Both the position numbers and the translations under genes were made by a program. From the NCBI GenBank assembly GCA_965204155.1, contig OZ241971.1:4526001-4590000 (forward strand): a DNA stretch of 64,000 nucleotides, given 5' to 3'. The DNA comes from UBA6522 sp965204155. Its GTDB lineage: Bacteria; Pseudomonadota; Gammaproteobacteria; Steroidobacterales; Rariloculaceae. Shown here one piece after another: positions 16,901 through 26,491 of this stretch. Below the pieces are notes generated by a model. The model did no database searches and was not told the origin of the DNA. It saw nothing but the letters and a program-made list of their open reading frames with translations. Every line of letters starts with the position of its first letter. Within the stretch, counting starts at the first letter, position 1.

Positions 16901-18154
16901 ATGAAAACAAAACGCATAGTTGGACTGGCAATCGCGCTCACCGCGTGGAATCTGGGTACCGCCCAGGATCTCGTCATCACCAACGCACGCATCATCGCCG
17001 GCACAGGAGAAACAATCGAACAAGGAAACATTTCGGTCGTCGACGGCCGCATCGTGTCGGTTGGCCCTGAAGTCGTCCACGATTCGGGCGCCCCGGTACT
17101 CGACGCAGGCGGAATGACGCTGATGCCCGGCATGATCGACACGCACTGGCACGTGTTGACCACCACCGATGCGACCGACGAGGGGATTGACCGGTACATT
17201 GAAAACACCGTCGTGGATGTGCTCGAAGGCGCCCTCGCCTGGGGCATGACCACCATCATGGCAGCCGGCGATCACTTCCCGGAAATCCTCGAAGTCCGAC
17301 GCATGCTCGCAGATGGCGAAATCCGCGGACCGAGGTTGCTTGCGGTCGGTCCGGTGCTCACCGCGCCCGGTGACTGGACAACGCAGACCTGCGATGGCGA
17401 GCGGTTGTGTGAATCGAAGCGAACAGCGCAACTCACCACCGCCGAGCAGGCGCGGGCCAAGGTGAAGGAACTCGCCGCCGCGCGCGTAGACGCCATCAAG
17501 ATCATTTACGACGACATTCGCGTGCCGGATATCCGCCTCGATGATGACGTGATTTCTGCCATCACCGAAGAGGCGAGCCGACACGACCTGGTCGTCTACG
17601 CACACGTATCGACGGTGGAAGAAACTGCGCTGACGCTGGTCGATCTGGGCGTTCGCGGCTTTTTCCACCCCGTCGCCCTGCACAAACCGGAAAACAGTGA
17701 CGGCACCCGGATTCTGCGTGAGCTTGGAATTCCCGTCGTGACGACGAATTCCGGTTCGTCCAGGGAGTGGCGGGAGGCCACGGGGCGCGAGTGGCCCGAG
17801 AATGCCCAGGCCAACTTCCGTAGTCGCCAGCGCGATGTCGAGCATCTATGGAAGGGCGGCGTGATGCTGGTTTTCGGAACCGACGCCATGAGCAGCCGCG
17901 GCAGCCAGGCTCCGGCGAAATTCATGGCCGAAGCGCGAGCGCTGAACCGAATCCTGCCCAACGGAGAAGTCATAAAAACTTTAACGCGTAACGCCTCGAT
18001 TTTCCTGGGTTTAGAAGATGAGATCGGCACCATAGAACCAGGCAAGATCGCCGATATCGTGCTCATTGAAGGGGACCCGCTTGCGGACATCTCCGCGCTC
18101 GACGAGGTGCGCGTCGTCATTCAGAACGGGCGCGTTGTGGTCGATAAGCGTTAG
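16901..18154 (+). CDS. Exported amidohydrolase family enzyme
   Basis: A 417-residue metal-dependent hydrolase with a signal peptide ending near G-T-A. Metal ligands are visible: THWH (HxH), the carbamylated-Lys candidate in DAIKIIYDD, His in VYAHVS, His in GFFHPV and Asp in FGTDAM. The C-terminus EIGTIEPGKIADIVLIEGDPLADI is the standard composite-domain return. Start ATG with AAGGAAGAG upstream. Close paralogue at 42156. Divergent from a LysR regulator, its likely controller. Substrate unknown; dipeptide, imidazolone-like or xenobiotic amides are all possible. Confidence 0.85.
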   Translation: MKTKRIVGLAIALTAWNLGTAQDLVITNARIIAGTGETIEQGNISVVDGRIVSVGPEVVHDSGAPVLDAGGMTLMPGMIDTHWHVLTTTDATDEGIDRYIENTVVDVLEGALAWGMTTIMAAGDHFPEILEVRRMLADGEIRGPRLLAVGPVLTAPGDWTTQTCDGERLCESKRTAQLTTAEQARAKVKELAAARVDAIKIIYDDIRVPDIRLDDDVISAITEEASRHDLVVYAHVSTVEETALTLVDLGVRGFFHPVALHKPENSDGTRILRELGIPVVTTNSGSSREWREATGREWPENAQANFRSRQRDVEHLWKGGVMLVFGTDAMSSRGSQAPAKFMAEARALNRILPNGEVIKTLTRNASIFLGLEDEIGTIEPGKIADIVLIEGDPLADISALDEVRVVIQNGRVVVDKR

Positions 18155-18312
18155 CAGCCGGTGGGAAAAGCTCCTGTTGGGCGTACTACCAGTTCAATTG
18201 TGCTCCCCGAGGGTGTACTGCACAGCCCGGACGTTCATTGGGCTGTCCGGAACGACAGCCGGCAACGATGAGCAGCAATCCACGAGAATTCAGAGCGGTC
18301 TCCAACGCCCGT

Positions 18313-19353
18313 TCATCGCAAGGCGCAGTCGTAAGGCAATACCTCGATTCCGGGCCGGGTGGTCCAGACGACATAACGTTCGACCGAAACGGTTTCGGTG
18401 AGGTTCACCGGATCGGTGACCGTAATGTCGTAGGCCAATTGGGTGCCACCCTCAACCGGCGTGAATCGTTCGACCAGCACCACGTCGCGGCTCTGCGGAA
18501 TCCGCGGTGAGAAATAGCGTGAAGTCGGCCAGTCGATCCTTGTAGTGGTAACGACCAGGGATTCGTCCTCCCAGCGTCCAATGGAGTAGCCCAGATGAGT
18601 GAATGGCTGTTCCTCCGCGCCGGCATCGGGATCCATGTGAATCCGGCGAACGTTGTCGAACGACTCCAACCGCATGAGGATGTCCTCACCGTCCCGAACG
18701 AACTCGAACGGATGCAGCGTACCGGCTGCGGACATGGCATCGGGCATACCGCGAGCCACGCAATCTTCGAGGGACGGATCGTCCGTGTTGGGGTCGAAAT
18801 TGTCCCGTCCGACCCGCGCGGCCTCCGTGATGGGCGGATCGCTCAATATCGACCGATCTCCCCTCGCGCCCCTCAAACCCTGCGACCAGACCTGAAAGAT
18901 GCCCGCGGAGCCATCAGAAGGCGCCAGGGACTCGTCGATGATCCACTGGCCACCTCCGACGTATCGATCCGACCAGCGCGGCCGGGTGTTTTGCCGCACG
19001 ATCACTTCCAGGCCGTCAGGCAGCAGGAAGTTGTTCACGGCCAGGTGCTGTTCCTGCCGGGAGGACGGCCACCCGGCGAGCCTGACAACCATGCCCGCTT
19101 CGATTGCGTTTCTCGGAACGCCGCGGCGAGTCACGCTGTTGGCGTCCTGACCCTCGAGATCCCAGACTTCGATTTCGCCGTCGACCTCACGCTCGACGGT
19201 AAACCTCAGGTGCGGGTTTCTCCACTGTACTTGCGTGACGGTGGCCTCGAATTCCACCCAGGTATCCGTGTCATATTCGGCCCGGGAATGGTGCGCATGG
19301 ACCTGAGTCGACAAAATCAGCAGTCCCGGTACCAATAGCATTCTTGTCATCAT
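18313..19353 (-). CDS. DUF6152-like exported protein, long two-domain form (copy 5)
   Basis: A 346-residue protein. The signal peptide ends V-H-A, leaving HHSRAEYDTD. N-terminal domain: W-R-N-P-H, EVWDLEGQDAN, and a NFLLPDGLEVIV segment. Partner domain: a DDPSLEDCVARGMPDAM stretch, VRRIHMDPDA, HLGYSIGRWEDESLVVTTTRIDWP, VLVERFTPVEGG, VTDPVNLTETVSVERYV and terminal LPYDC. Both conserved Cys are present. The ATG at 19353 is chosen because it starts the signal peptide; an upstream extension has no signal character. It diverges from the sulfatase at 19472. Confidence 0.85.
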   Translation of the reverse strand: MMTRMLLVPGLLILSTQVHAHHSRAEYDTDTWVEFEATVTQVQWRNPHLRFTVEREVDGEIEVWDLEGQDANSVTRRGVPRNAIEAGMVVRLAGWPSSRQEQHLAVNNFLLPDGLEVIVRQNTRPRWSDRYVGGGQWIIDESLAPSDGSAGIFQVWSQGLRGARGDRSILSDPPITEAARVGRDNFDPNTDDPSLEDCVARGMPDAMSAAGTLHPFEFVRDGEDILMRLESFDNVRRIHMDPDAGAEEQPFTHLGYSIGRWEDESLVVTTTRIDWPTSRYFSPRIPQSRDVVLVERFTPVEGGTQLAYDITVTDPVNLTETVSVERYVVWTTRPGIEVLPYDCALR

Positions 19354-19471
19354 ATTCGAGATCCACCGCATTGCTTTGTCCGATGTAGTATACCCCCCGA
19401 AAATGCTTGATTTTTCGATGCTCATAACTCTGTTGTATCCACTGATAACGCCAAATAATGAAGTAACGGCC

Positions 19472-21133
19472 ATGAGAATTTCCAAGACGCTTTCCATACT
19501 CTCGAGCGTTGTACTGGCCGGTGTCCTGCCCGGTTGCCAACAGACCGAGTCACCTGTGTCCACGACGCCCCTGGACGCTCCCCCGGAAGACCAGGCTCGC
19601 CCCAACATTCTTTTCATCGTGTCCGATGACGTGGGCTTCACGGACCTGGGTTCATTCGGCGGAGAGATCGCAACGCCGACCCTGGACCGGCTTGCGTATG
19701 CCGGTCTGCGACTGACGAACCTGCACGCCGGCGCTTCCTGTCAAAGCACGAGGATGATGCTGATGTCCGGCGCCTCGTCGGCTGCCGTACTCGAACCGCG
19801 ACCGTCGCTGCCGACCGGGACCCGCGGCAATACATTCAGCCTGAGCTACGCCAACATCGCCGAACTTCTCAAGGATGCCGGGTATGCGACCTATATGGCC
19901 GGCAAGTGGGACCTCGGAGCGCTTGAGGGCTATGCACCGGCCGCGCGGGGATTCGACCGGTCGTTTGCCCTGCTCGGTGCGTCGGGAAGTTACTTCGGCC
20001 GCTACTTCCTGGGCGACCGATTCGGGTACGAGGACGAGGGCCGGGAGATTACGCCCGACGACTTGCCCGGGGACTTCTACGCAACGCGCTTCTATACCGA
20101 CAGAATCCTCGAGTACATTCAGTCGTCGCAGGCCGGCACACCCTGGTTTGCATACCTGCCCTACACGGCAGCACACTGGCCGTTGCAACTGCCGGACGAC
20201 TGGCTCGACCGCTACGCCGGACGGTACGAAATGGGCTATGACGTGCTGCGCGAGCAGCGTTTTGCACGTGCGTCGGAGGCAGGCGTCTTTCCCGCTGCAG
20301 CACGCCTGGAGGACTTCCAACCCGTCAGTGAACCCTGGTCCGCGCTGAGTCCGGAAGAGCAGCGCCGCTACTCGCGCGCTCAGGAGATCTACGCCGGCAT
20401 GGTCGAGTACATGGACATGAGCGTCGGCCGAATCGTCGACTACCTGGAGGACAGCGGTCAACTGGAAAACACGGTCATCGTGTTCATGAACGATCACGGC
20501 GCATCGGCCCACGAGCACGGCGTCGATACCGGACGCACCCCCGGTGCCCCGGGTCCGGGACCGACAGAGGAGAATGACAACAGCCTGGAAAATTTCGGAC
20601 GCCCGAATTCGTTCATCGATCATGGCAGGGGGTTCGGCGAGGCGGCCACCGCGCCCTTCAGGTTCCAGAAGGGAACACTCACTGAAGGCGGACTGCTCGC
20701 CGCCGCCTTCGTCTACTATCCGGCGGCCGTTCCGGGTGGCGGGACAAGCGATGCATTCCTGACCGTGATGGATGTCCTCCCTACATTCCTGGAAATCGCC
20801 GACACCGAACATCCCGGAGCCGGCCTCTTCGGGGATCGCCGGATCAACGCCATCGTGGGCCGATCGGCATGGCCGCTGTTCACCGGGGAATCAAACTCGG
20901 TTCATCCACCGACCGATATCGCAGGCTGGACGCAGGGGAATGCGGGCGCGGGGGCGTTGATGCGCGGAAGTTACAAGATCATCAATCAACCGCCGCCGGG
21001 CGGCGGCATGGGAACCGTGCCCTGGCAACTCTACGACATTGCCGCGGACCCGGGCGAACACCACGACCTTGCGGCCGAACACCCGGAACTGGTTGCCGAA
21101 CTGGTCGCCGAATGGGAGACCAACTGGCGCTGA
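19472..21133 (+). CDS. Sulfatase lipoprotein
   Basis: A 553-residue enzyme. The signal ends in lipobox L-P-G-C near residue 22. The metal block NILFIVSDDVGFTD comes next, then the formylglycine region reading C-Q-S-T-R: Ser replaces the usual Pro or Ala at the third position. Later blocks include GKWDLGALEGY, IVFMNDHGASAHEHG and a KGTLTEGGLLAAAF region. It is a paralogue of the sulfatase at the left edge, which has a normal CxPxR. It diverges from a DUF6152-like gene and ends 1 bp before the converging cytochrome/propeller gene. Confidence 0.88.
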   Translation: MRISKTLSILSSVVLAGVLPGCQQTESPVSTTPLDAPPEDQARPNILFIVSDDVGFTDLGSFGGEIATPTLDRLAYAGLRLTNLHAGASCQSTRMMLMSGASSAAVLEPRPSLPTGTRGNTFSLSYANIAELLKDAGYATYMAGKWDLGALEGYAPAARGFDRSFALLGASGSYFGRYFLGDRFGYEDEGREITPDDLPGDFYATRFYTDRILEYIQSSQAGTPWFAYLPYTAAHWPLQLPDDWLDRYAGRYEMGYDVLREQRFARASEAGVFPAAARLEDFQPVSEPWSALSPEEQRRYSRAQEIYAGMVEYMDMSVGRIVDYLEDSGQLENTVIVFMNDHGASAHEHGVDTGRTPGAPGPGPTEENDNSLENFGRPNSFIDHGRGFGEAATAPFRFQKGTLTEGGLLAAAFVYYPAAVPGGGTSDAFLTVMDVLPTFLEIADTEHPGAGLFGDRRINAIVGRSAWPLFTGESNSVHPPTDIAGWTQGNAGAGALMRGSYKIINQPPPGGGMGTVPWQLYDIAADPGEHHDLAAEHPELVAELVAEWETNWR

Positions 21134-21134
21134 T

Positions 21135-22373
21135 TCAGCTTTCGGATTTCGGGATGTAGACCAGCCCCACCGTATTCGTGCTGCTCTGGTGAATCACCAG
21201 GTTCCCGTCCGGCGACGCCCGCATGTGGCGGATGATTCCGATGCCGGAGGGCACCGGCCAGCTCTGGAACTCCTCGGTTGCGGGGTCGAAGCGCACGAGC
21301 GCATCCGGACGCTGGAACGACTCGTTGTACCAGATCTTGTCGTCTATCACTTCAATGGCGTAGGGGTGGGATTGCGGGCCGCTGGGCGACGGCCACTCCC
21401 TGACTTCACCCGTGTTCGGATCGAGGCGGCCCAGATAACCGCGCCCTGAATCCGCATACCAGATCATGTCGTCGCTGGTAATCGCCAGGCGCCGGATATA
21501 GGCCCCGTACCGCACACCCGGCGGAGGACCGGGGGTCTCGTACTCCTGAAACTCCCAGGAATCCGGATCGACGCTGGTGATCTTGTTGGTGCCGCGGTTC
21601 GCAATCCAGATCATGCCGCGGGAGTCTTCCTTGATTCCGTAGGGCCTGGCATTCTCGGTGGGCATCGTTGCCAGCCGGATGTCGCCGGTGTCCACCACCA
21701 GGCGGCCGATCATGTTGCTGTTCTGCAGGGTGAACCACAGGTCTCCGCTGCGGGTGAAGATGGGCGTGTGAGGATCTCGCGCAGCGGGGTCCGGCATCGG
21801 GAATTCGGTGATTTCCCCTGTTTCCGGATCCAGCTTTCCGATCGTCGCGTTGCTGTTGCCGGTATACCAGATATTGCCCTCGACATCGTTGATGATGCTG
21901 TGCGGCCGAGCGGTCGGGTCCAGCATGAACTCCGTCATTTCTCCGGTGCGGGGATCGATCCGGCCCACAAGGCTGCCGTACATTCCCGCCCACCAGATCA
22001 TGCCGTCAGGCGTTTGCAGGGGATCCCTGGGACGCTGCCCGAGTGTCGGCACCAGCCATTCCTGAAACGTGATTTCGAAATCCCCGTCCACCAGGGTCGG
22101 GCGCCGATCGTATGTTTCGGGAAAATTCGACGCCAGGTACTGGGTGATATCGGCGTTCAGCGGATCCGGCAGTTCCATCATGGTGCGGATCACATACTCC
22201 CAGCGTTCGTGCGTGTATCCGGTGGAATTGCTGATCAGGTTGACCTCGTGACAGGCCACGCAAGCGCCCTGTACCAGTTCCATGCCGTCGCCCTCGGGCA
22301 GACCGTCCTGTCCCTGCGCCAGCGCAGGCAGCAGCACCGCCAGCGGAATGACCATTCGACTGCGCAATTCCAT
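21135..22373 (-). CDS. Cytochrome c domain fused to a Vgb-like beta-propeller
   Basis: A 412-residue exported protein. After the signal peptide an N-terminal segment contains one haem-binding C-V-A-C-H motif near residue 34. It is followed by repeats typical of virginiamycin-B-lyase-like seven-bladed propellers: GRIDPRTGEMTEF, NIWYTGNSNATIGKLDPETGEITEFPMP, DLWFTLQNSNMIGRL and GYLGRLDPNTGEVREWP. ATG at 22373 with GGAGG seven bases upstream. Haem suggests electron transfer or sensing rather than simple lyase activity. No real Vgb function is claimed. Confidence 0.8.
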   Translation of the reverse strand: MELRSRMVIPLAVLLPALAQGQDGLPEGDGMELVQGACVACHEVNLISNSTGYTHERWEYVIRTMMELPDPLNADITQYLASNFPETYDRRPTLVDGDFEITFQEWLVPTLGQRPRDPLQTPDGMIWWAGMYGSLVGRIDPRTGEMTEFMLDPTARPHSIINDVEGNIWYTGNSNATIGKLDPETGEITEFPMPDPAARDPHTPIFTRSGDLWFTLQNSNMIGRLVVDTGDIRLATMPTENARPYGIKEDSRGMIWIANRGTNKITSVDPDSWEFQEYETPGPPPGVRYGAYIRRLAITSDDMIWYADSGRGYLGRLDPNTGEVREWPSPSGPQSHPYAIEVIDDKIWYNESFQRPDALVRFDPATEEFQSWPVPSGIGIIRHMRASPDGNLVIHQSSTNTVGLVYIPKSES

Positions 22374-22611
22374 CATGATGCCTCCGTTCCACTTGACCGT
22401 TGCCGGAACCCGCACTTCTTCGTTTTGCCTGGATGCGGCGGGGTACTCGACAACCCTTGAATCCGGGCGGTCATGATACACGTCCCCTTATCAAATCCGC
22501 CAGAAAGCGATACAGTGGAAATTAACTTTTTGTCATCGCAGTCTGAAGATATGTGCAGATTGCGCATTTCCTGACGATTGCCGTTAGTGTTTGGCTGATA
22601 CAGGCCTTACA

Positions 22612-23274
22612 ATGGAATCAATGGAGACCGGGAATCACCTTCGTCTGTTGCGGCGATGCTGGGTGGCATTGGCGTGCGCCGCAGTATCCGGATGTTCCAC
22701 TTCATTGGTGGTCAACGCCATCTTTCCGCAACCGCTGGTGGATCCCCTGCCCGTGCGCGTCGGCATCTTTTTCGACGAGGCCCTGTCCACCTACGCGCAC
22801 GAGGAGAAAATTCCCCAGCAGGCAAGCTATTCGATCCAGCTTGGCGACGCGAACGTTTCCATGCTGAGCCAACTCTTCGACTCGATGTTCGTGTCCACGG
22901 AACCGGTCGTCGGACTGCCTCTGGAGACAGCCGATCAGGGACGGCTCGATGCCGTCATCAAGCCCGAACTGGAACGGTTCGAGTTCGACGTGCCGATCCA
23001 GCGTACGGACAACTTCGTCGAAGTCTGGATGCAGTACCAGATGCGGCTGTACGAAACCGACGGCCAATTGATCGCGGAATGGCCGGTGACCGGTTACGGC
23101 AAGGCGGAACACGGCAACCGCGGCGCGGCCCTGAATCGGGCGGCAGTCGTCGCGATGCGAGAAGCCGGAGCCGAAATCTCCACGGAATTTTCGGCGCAGC
23201 CAGCAGTCGAATACTGGCTGGAGGAGAAGCAAAATGAGTCGGCATTGTCTTCAGAGGCTGGCCGCAACAACTAG
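22612..23274 (+). CDS. Hypothetical lipoprotein
   Basis: A protein of about 220 residues with a lipobox V-S-G-C near residue 28, so likely an outer-membrane or periplasmic lipoprotein. The body holds VRVGIFFDEALSTYAHEEK and a central domain of mixed strands and helices with FVEVWMQYQMRLYETDG. No family recognised; the layout recalls lipoproteins of the LptE/LPS-assembly kind only loosely. Start at 22612 or 22621; no strong ribosome site. Its 3' end overlaps the next lipoprotein by 41 bp, so the two are coupled. Confidence 0.7.
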   Translation: MESMETGNHLRLLRRCWVALACAAVSGCSTSLVVNAIFPQPLVDPLPVRVGIFFDEALSTYAHEEKIPQQASYSIQLGDANVSMLSQLFDSMFVSTEPVVGLPLETADQGRLDAVIKPELERFEFDVPIQRTDNFVEVWMQYQMRLYETDGQLIAEWPVTGYGKAEHGNRGAALNRAAVVAMREAGAEISTEFSAQPAVEYWLEEKQNESALSSEAGRNN

Positions 23275-23962
23275 TCCCCGCGCACAAGCCCTTGCGGCGG
23301 CGATTGCGCTGAGCATCCTGGCGGGCTGCAGCGTGACCTCGCGCATGGAACCGTACAAGCGCACCGACGCGGTCATCAACGAAGGCGAGCAAGTCGTCGT
23401 ATTGGCCAGAAAGCACCACTCCACGCACGAAACCGAAGCCGCCTTTGTCGATTGTGTGGCCGGTGCGCTTGCATCGGGAAGCGACGGGCTGGAGGTACAC
23501 GATACCGTCGCGTTCGAAGACCAGCTCTATCCGTGGTTCGAGCCGTCGCGGGCTCCGCTCAGCACCGACGAACTCTCGGAATTGCTGGACAAGCCCGATG
23601 TCTTCGACCGGGTCCAGGGCACCGGCGTGCGCTTCCTCGTCTGGCTCGACGGGTCCACCGACCGCGTCGCCAGCGGCGGAGGCATCACGTGCGCAGCAGG
23701 CGTGGGCGGCGCAGGATGCATGGGGCTGGCGTGGTGGGAAGATGACGCCCGCTACGACGCCACGGTCTGGGACATCCAGGAACTGGATTCCACCGGAACC
23801 ATTTACGCCGATGTCCGGGGCCGCTCCACGCTTCCGGCCATTGTCATACCCATACCGCTCATCGCCCGCCCCCGAGCAGCCGCATGCAGGGGAATGACCG
23901 AACAACTGCGGCAATTCCTCACTGCGCCGACCAGTTACCTACCCGGACCCGAATTGCAGTGA
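23234..23962 (+). CDS. Hypothetical lipoprotein
   Basis: A 242-residue protein. The signal ends in lipobox L-A-G-C near residue 32. It contains VINEGEQVVVLARK, a HDTVAFEDQLYPWFEP stretch and a small Gly/Cys-rich loop, GGGITCAAGVGGAGCMG. A strong GGAGGAGAAG precedes its ATG inside the end of the preceding lipoprotein gene, with which it overlaps by 41 bp in another frame. No family recognised; probably works with its neighbour in the envelope. Confidence 0.75.
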   Translation: MSRHCLQRLAATTSPRAQALAAAIALSILAGCSVTSRMEPYKRTDAVINEGEQVVVLARKHHSTHETEAAFVDCVAGALASGSDGLEVHDTVAFEDQLYPWFEPSRAPLSTDELSELLDKPDVFDRVQGTGVRFLVWLDGSTDRVASGGGITCAAGVGGAGCMGLAWWEDDARYDATVWDIQELDSTGTIYADVRGRSTLPAIVIPIPLIARPRAAACRGMTEQLRQFLTAPTSYLPGPELQ

Positions 23963-23996
23963 TGCGGCACAGTCCGCTGCACCAGGTGGATTGAAC

Positions 23997-24284
23997 ATGC
24001 GGGCGACGACCAAGCGAGAACTTGTCCTGGCCGGGTCGTTGCTCGGTTTCGGCTTTTTCGTATTGCCGGGCGCCGTTTACCTGGTTGGCCAGACCGTCGT
24101 GGGCGAATATCCGGCCGATGGCGGGGTCCTGGCATTGGTCCTGAACATCTGGGCGGACATGGTCCGCGGAAACCCGCTGGCCCTGGTACTGGTTCTCAGC
24201 CCTTATGGCGTTGTTCAGCTATTGCGGCTCTCGCGCCGCCTGTGGCGCGCCAGGGCTATCGTCAGAACGCCGCCGATTCGTTAG
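23997..24284 (+). CDS. Small membrane protein, two predicted spans
   Basis: A 95-residue protein with hydrophobic segments at about residues 10-35 and 60-75 and an Arg-rich C-terminus (LSRRLWRARAIVR). The ATG at 23997 is used; TTG at 23991 is in frame. It follows the two lipoproteins after 34 bp and precedes prc. No family recognised. Confidence 0.6.
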   Translation: MRATTKRELVLAGSLLGFGFFVLPGAVYLVGQTVVGEYPADGGVLALVLNIWADMVRGNPLALVLVLSPYGVVQLLRLSRRLWRARAIVRTPPIR

Positions 24285-24338
24285 GATAAGAATAGGCGAA
24301 TCGGCGTATGTGCGTACCAATTTGAACGAGGAGGGAAA

Positions 24339-26438
24339 GTGAGGGAAATGACACGGACCTGGCCGCTCGGCGCATTATGGCTTGTACTTGCCAGCACGAC
24401 CTCCACGGGTGCAGACGAGCCCATCGCCGAGCTGATGATGAGCGATCACCACAAGGCCATCAGCCAGCGGGTCAGCCGATTCGTGGAAGACGTTCACTAT
24501 TCCCGTCCGCGGATCGACAATTCGCTCTCGTCGGCGATTTTCGACCGGTACCTGGACATTCTCGACGGCAACCGCCTGTACTTTCTGCACAGCGACTACA
24601 CCAGCCTGGGCACCTATCGATACGAGTTGGACGACCGCGTGCGGAGCGGCGAATTGCAGCCGATTTTCGAGATTTTCAATCTCTGGCGGCTTCGCAACCA
24701 GGAGCGGCTCAACCACGCCATCGAACTCCTGGATGAGGAACCCGACTTTACCGTCGACGAGTGGTACCGCTTCGACCGAACCGATCTCGGCTGGGCGCAG
24801 ACCGACGCCGAAGTCAGGGACATCTGGCGCAAGCAGGTCAAGCACGACGGGCTGGCTCTGATGCTGGGCCGGGAACTCACCTGGGAAGAGGCCGCCGACG
24901 AGCTGCGCAGGAACTACGAACGGCGCCTGAGACGGACCGCGCAGATGAACGCGGACGACGTGTTCGAGGGATTCCTCAACGCGATGACTCATACCATCGA
25001 TCCGCATTCAAGCTATCTCACGCCACGCAATACCGAGGAGCAGCGCATCCACATGAGCCTGCTGTACGACGGTATCGGCGCTACCCTCGAACTGGACGAG
25101 TTCGACTACGTCAACGTGAAGAACCTGATCGCGGGCGGACCCGCGGAGATCGACGGGCGCCTGAAACCCAACGACCGCATCACCGCCGTCGGTCAGGGCG
25201 CATCCGGCGAAATGGTCGGCGTCATCGGCTGGCGGCTGGACGATGTCGTACAGCTCATTCGCGGTCCGGGTGGAACCGTTGTCCGCCTGCAGATTCTCCC
25301 CGCCGGCGCCGTGCCGGGTTCACCCGAAACCATGGTGGACATCGTCCGCGACAAGGTAAAGATGGACGAAGGCGCCGCGAAGAGCCGCATCATTGAAGTA
25401 CCCGACGAGACCACGATCAAGCAAATCGGCGTCATCGAGATTCCCAGCTTCTACCTGGATTCGGCGGCCCGCAACCGGGGCGAAGAGGACTACACCAGCA
25501 CCACCCGCGACGTGGAGCGGCTGGTCGAGGAATTGATGGCCGATGACATCGACGGCCTGATCATCGACCTGCGGCAGAACGGCGGCGGGCACCTGAGCGA
25601 AGCCGCCGAGTTGAGCGGCCTGTTCATCGAGCGTGGGCCGCTGGTCCAGCTCAGGGAAACCCAGGGCAACGTGGAAGTCCTGAACGACCCGATCCCCGGC
25701 GCGATCTACGACGGTCCCCTGGCCGTGCTGGTCGACCGCCACAGCGCCAGCGCCTCGGAGATCTTTGCCGCGGCCATCCAGGACTATCAGCGCGGACTGG
25801 TCATCGGCCAGCAGACATTCGGCAAGGGGTCTGTTCAGAATCTCTTCGACCTGGACCGCTTCATTCGCGGGTCCGAAGATTACGGCCAGCTCACCCTGAC
25901 CATCGGCAAGTACTACCGGGTCACGGGTGAGAGCACCCAGCATCGGGGCGTGATACCCGACATCGAACTGCCGTCGCCGTGGGATGTGGACAGCGTCGGC
26001 GAGAGCACGCGTGACACCGCCCTGCCCTGGGATCGAATTCAGCAAACGCCATTCTCCGCGTACCGCGAGGGGCCGGCTCAGATCGAAGTGCTCCGCACAC
26101 TGCAGAACCAACGGTCGCTGGGCGATCCGGATTTCAACTACATGGTGAGCAGCATCGAAGCCCAGCGGTCGTTGAGCGATCGAAAGATCGTTTCCCTGAA
26201 CCTGGAGCAGCGCAAGGCCGAACTCGAAGACCGGAACCAGGAGAGAATTCAGCGGGAGAACGAGCGCCGGGCCGGCCTGGGACTGGACCCGATAGCCGAC
26301 CTGGAGGAGCTTGCCGAAGAAGAGCTTCCGGATATCCTGCTGGACCAGGCCACCCGCATCGTCGCCGACATGGCATCGCTGGACGAACCTCCGCCCCGGG
26401 CAACCTTCACGGGTGCGGAAACGGTGCGCGCGAACTAG
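24339..26438 (+). CDS. prc: Tail-specific protease (S41A C-terminal processing peptidase)
   Basis: A 699-residue periplasmic protease close in size to E. coli Prc/Tsp. Signal peptide; an N-terminal helical region with LDGNRLYFLHSDY and HTIDPHSSYLTPRN; a PDZ domain near 240-320; then the S41 catalytic domain with LIIDLRQNGGG, the Ser region HSASASEIFAAAIQDY near residue 467 and Lys in GKGSVQ near 496. The C-terminal part is a charged helical DUF3340-type segment. GTG start after GAGGAGG; ATG at 24348 is an alternative. Prc trims and degrades periplasmic proteins and controls hydrolases such as MepS in E. coli. Confidence 0.95.
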   Translation: MREMTRTWPLGALWLVLASTTSTGADEPIAELMMSDHHKAISQRVSRFVEDVHYSRPRIDNSLSSAIFDRYLDILDGNRLYFLHSDYTSLGTYRYELDDRVRSGELQPIFEIFNLWRLRNQERLNHAIELLDEEPDFTVDEWYRFDRTDLGWAQTDAEVRDIWRKQVKHDGLALMLGRELTWEEAADELRRNYERRLRRTAQMNADDVFEGFLNAMTHTIDPHSSYLTPRNTEEQRIHMSLLYDGIGATLELDEFDYVNVKNLIAGGPAEIDGRLKPNDRITAVGQGASGEMVGVIGWRLDDVVQLIRGPGGTVVRLQILPAGAVPGSPETMVDIVRDKVKMDEGAAKSRIIEVPDETTIKQIGVIEIPSFYLDSAARNRGEEDYTSTTRDVERLVEELMADDIDGLIIDLRQNGGGHLSEAAELSGLFIERGPLVQLRETQGNVEVLNDPIPGAIYDGPLAVLVDRHSASASEIFAAAIQDYQRGLVIGQQTFGKGSVQNLFDLDRFIRGSEDYGQLTLTIGKYYRVTGESTQHRGVIPDIELPSPWDVDSVGESTRDTALPWDRIQQTPFSAYREGPAQIEVLRTLQNQRSLGDPDFNYMVSSIEAQRSLSDRKIVSLNLEQRKAELEDRNQERIQRENERRAGLGLDPIADLEELAEEELPDILLDQATRIVADMASLDEPPPRATFTGAETVRAN

Positions 26439-26491
26439 CAGTTCCGTCGACTACGTTCCGGATCGGATTTTTCGGCCCCGGACAGTGGCCG

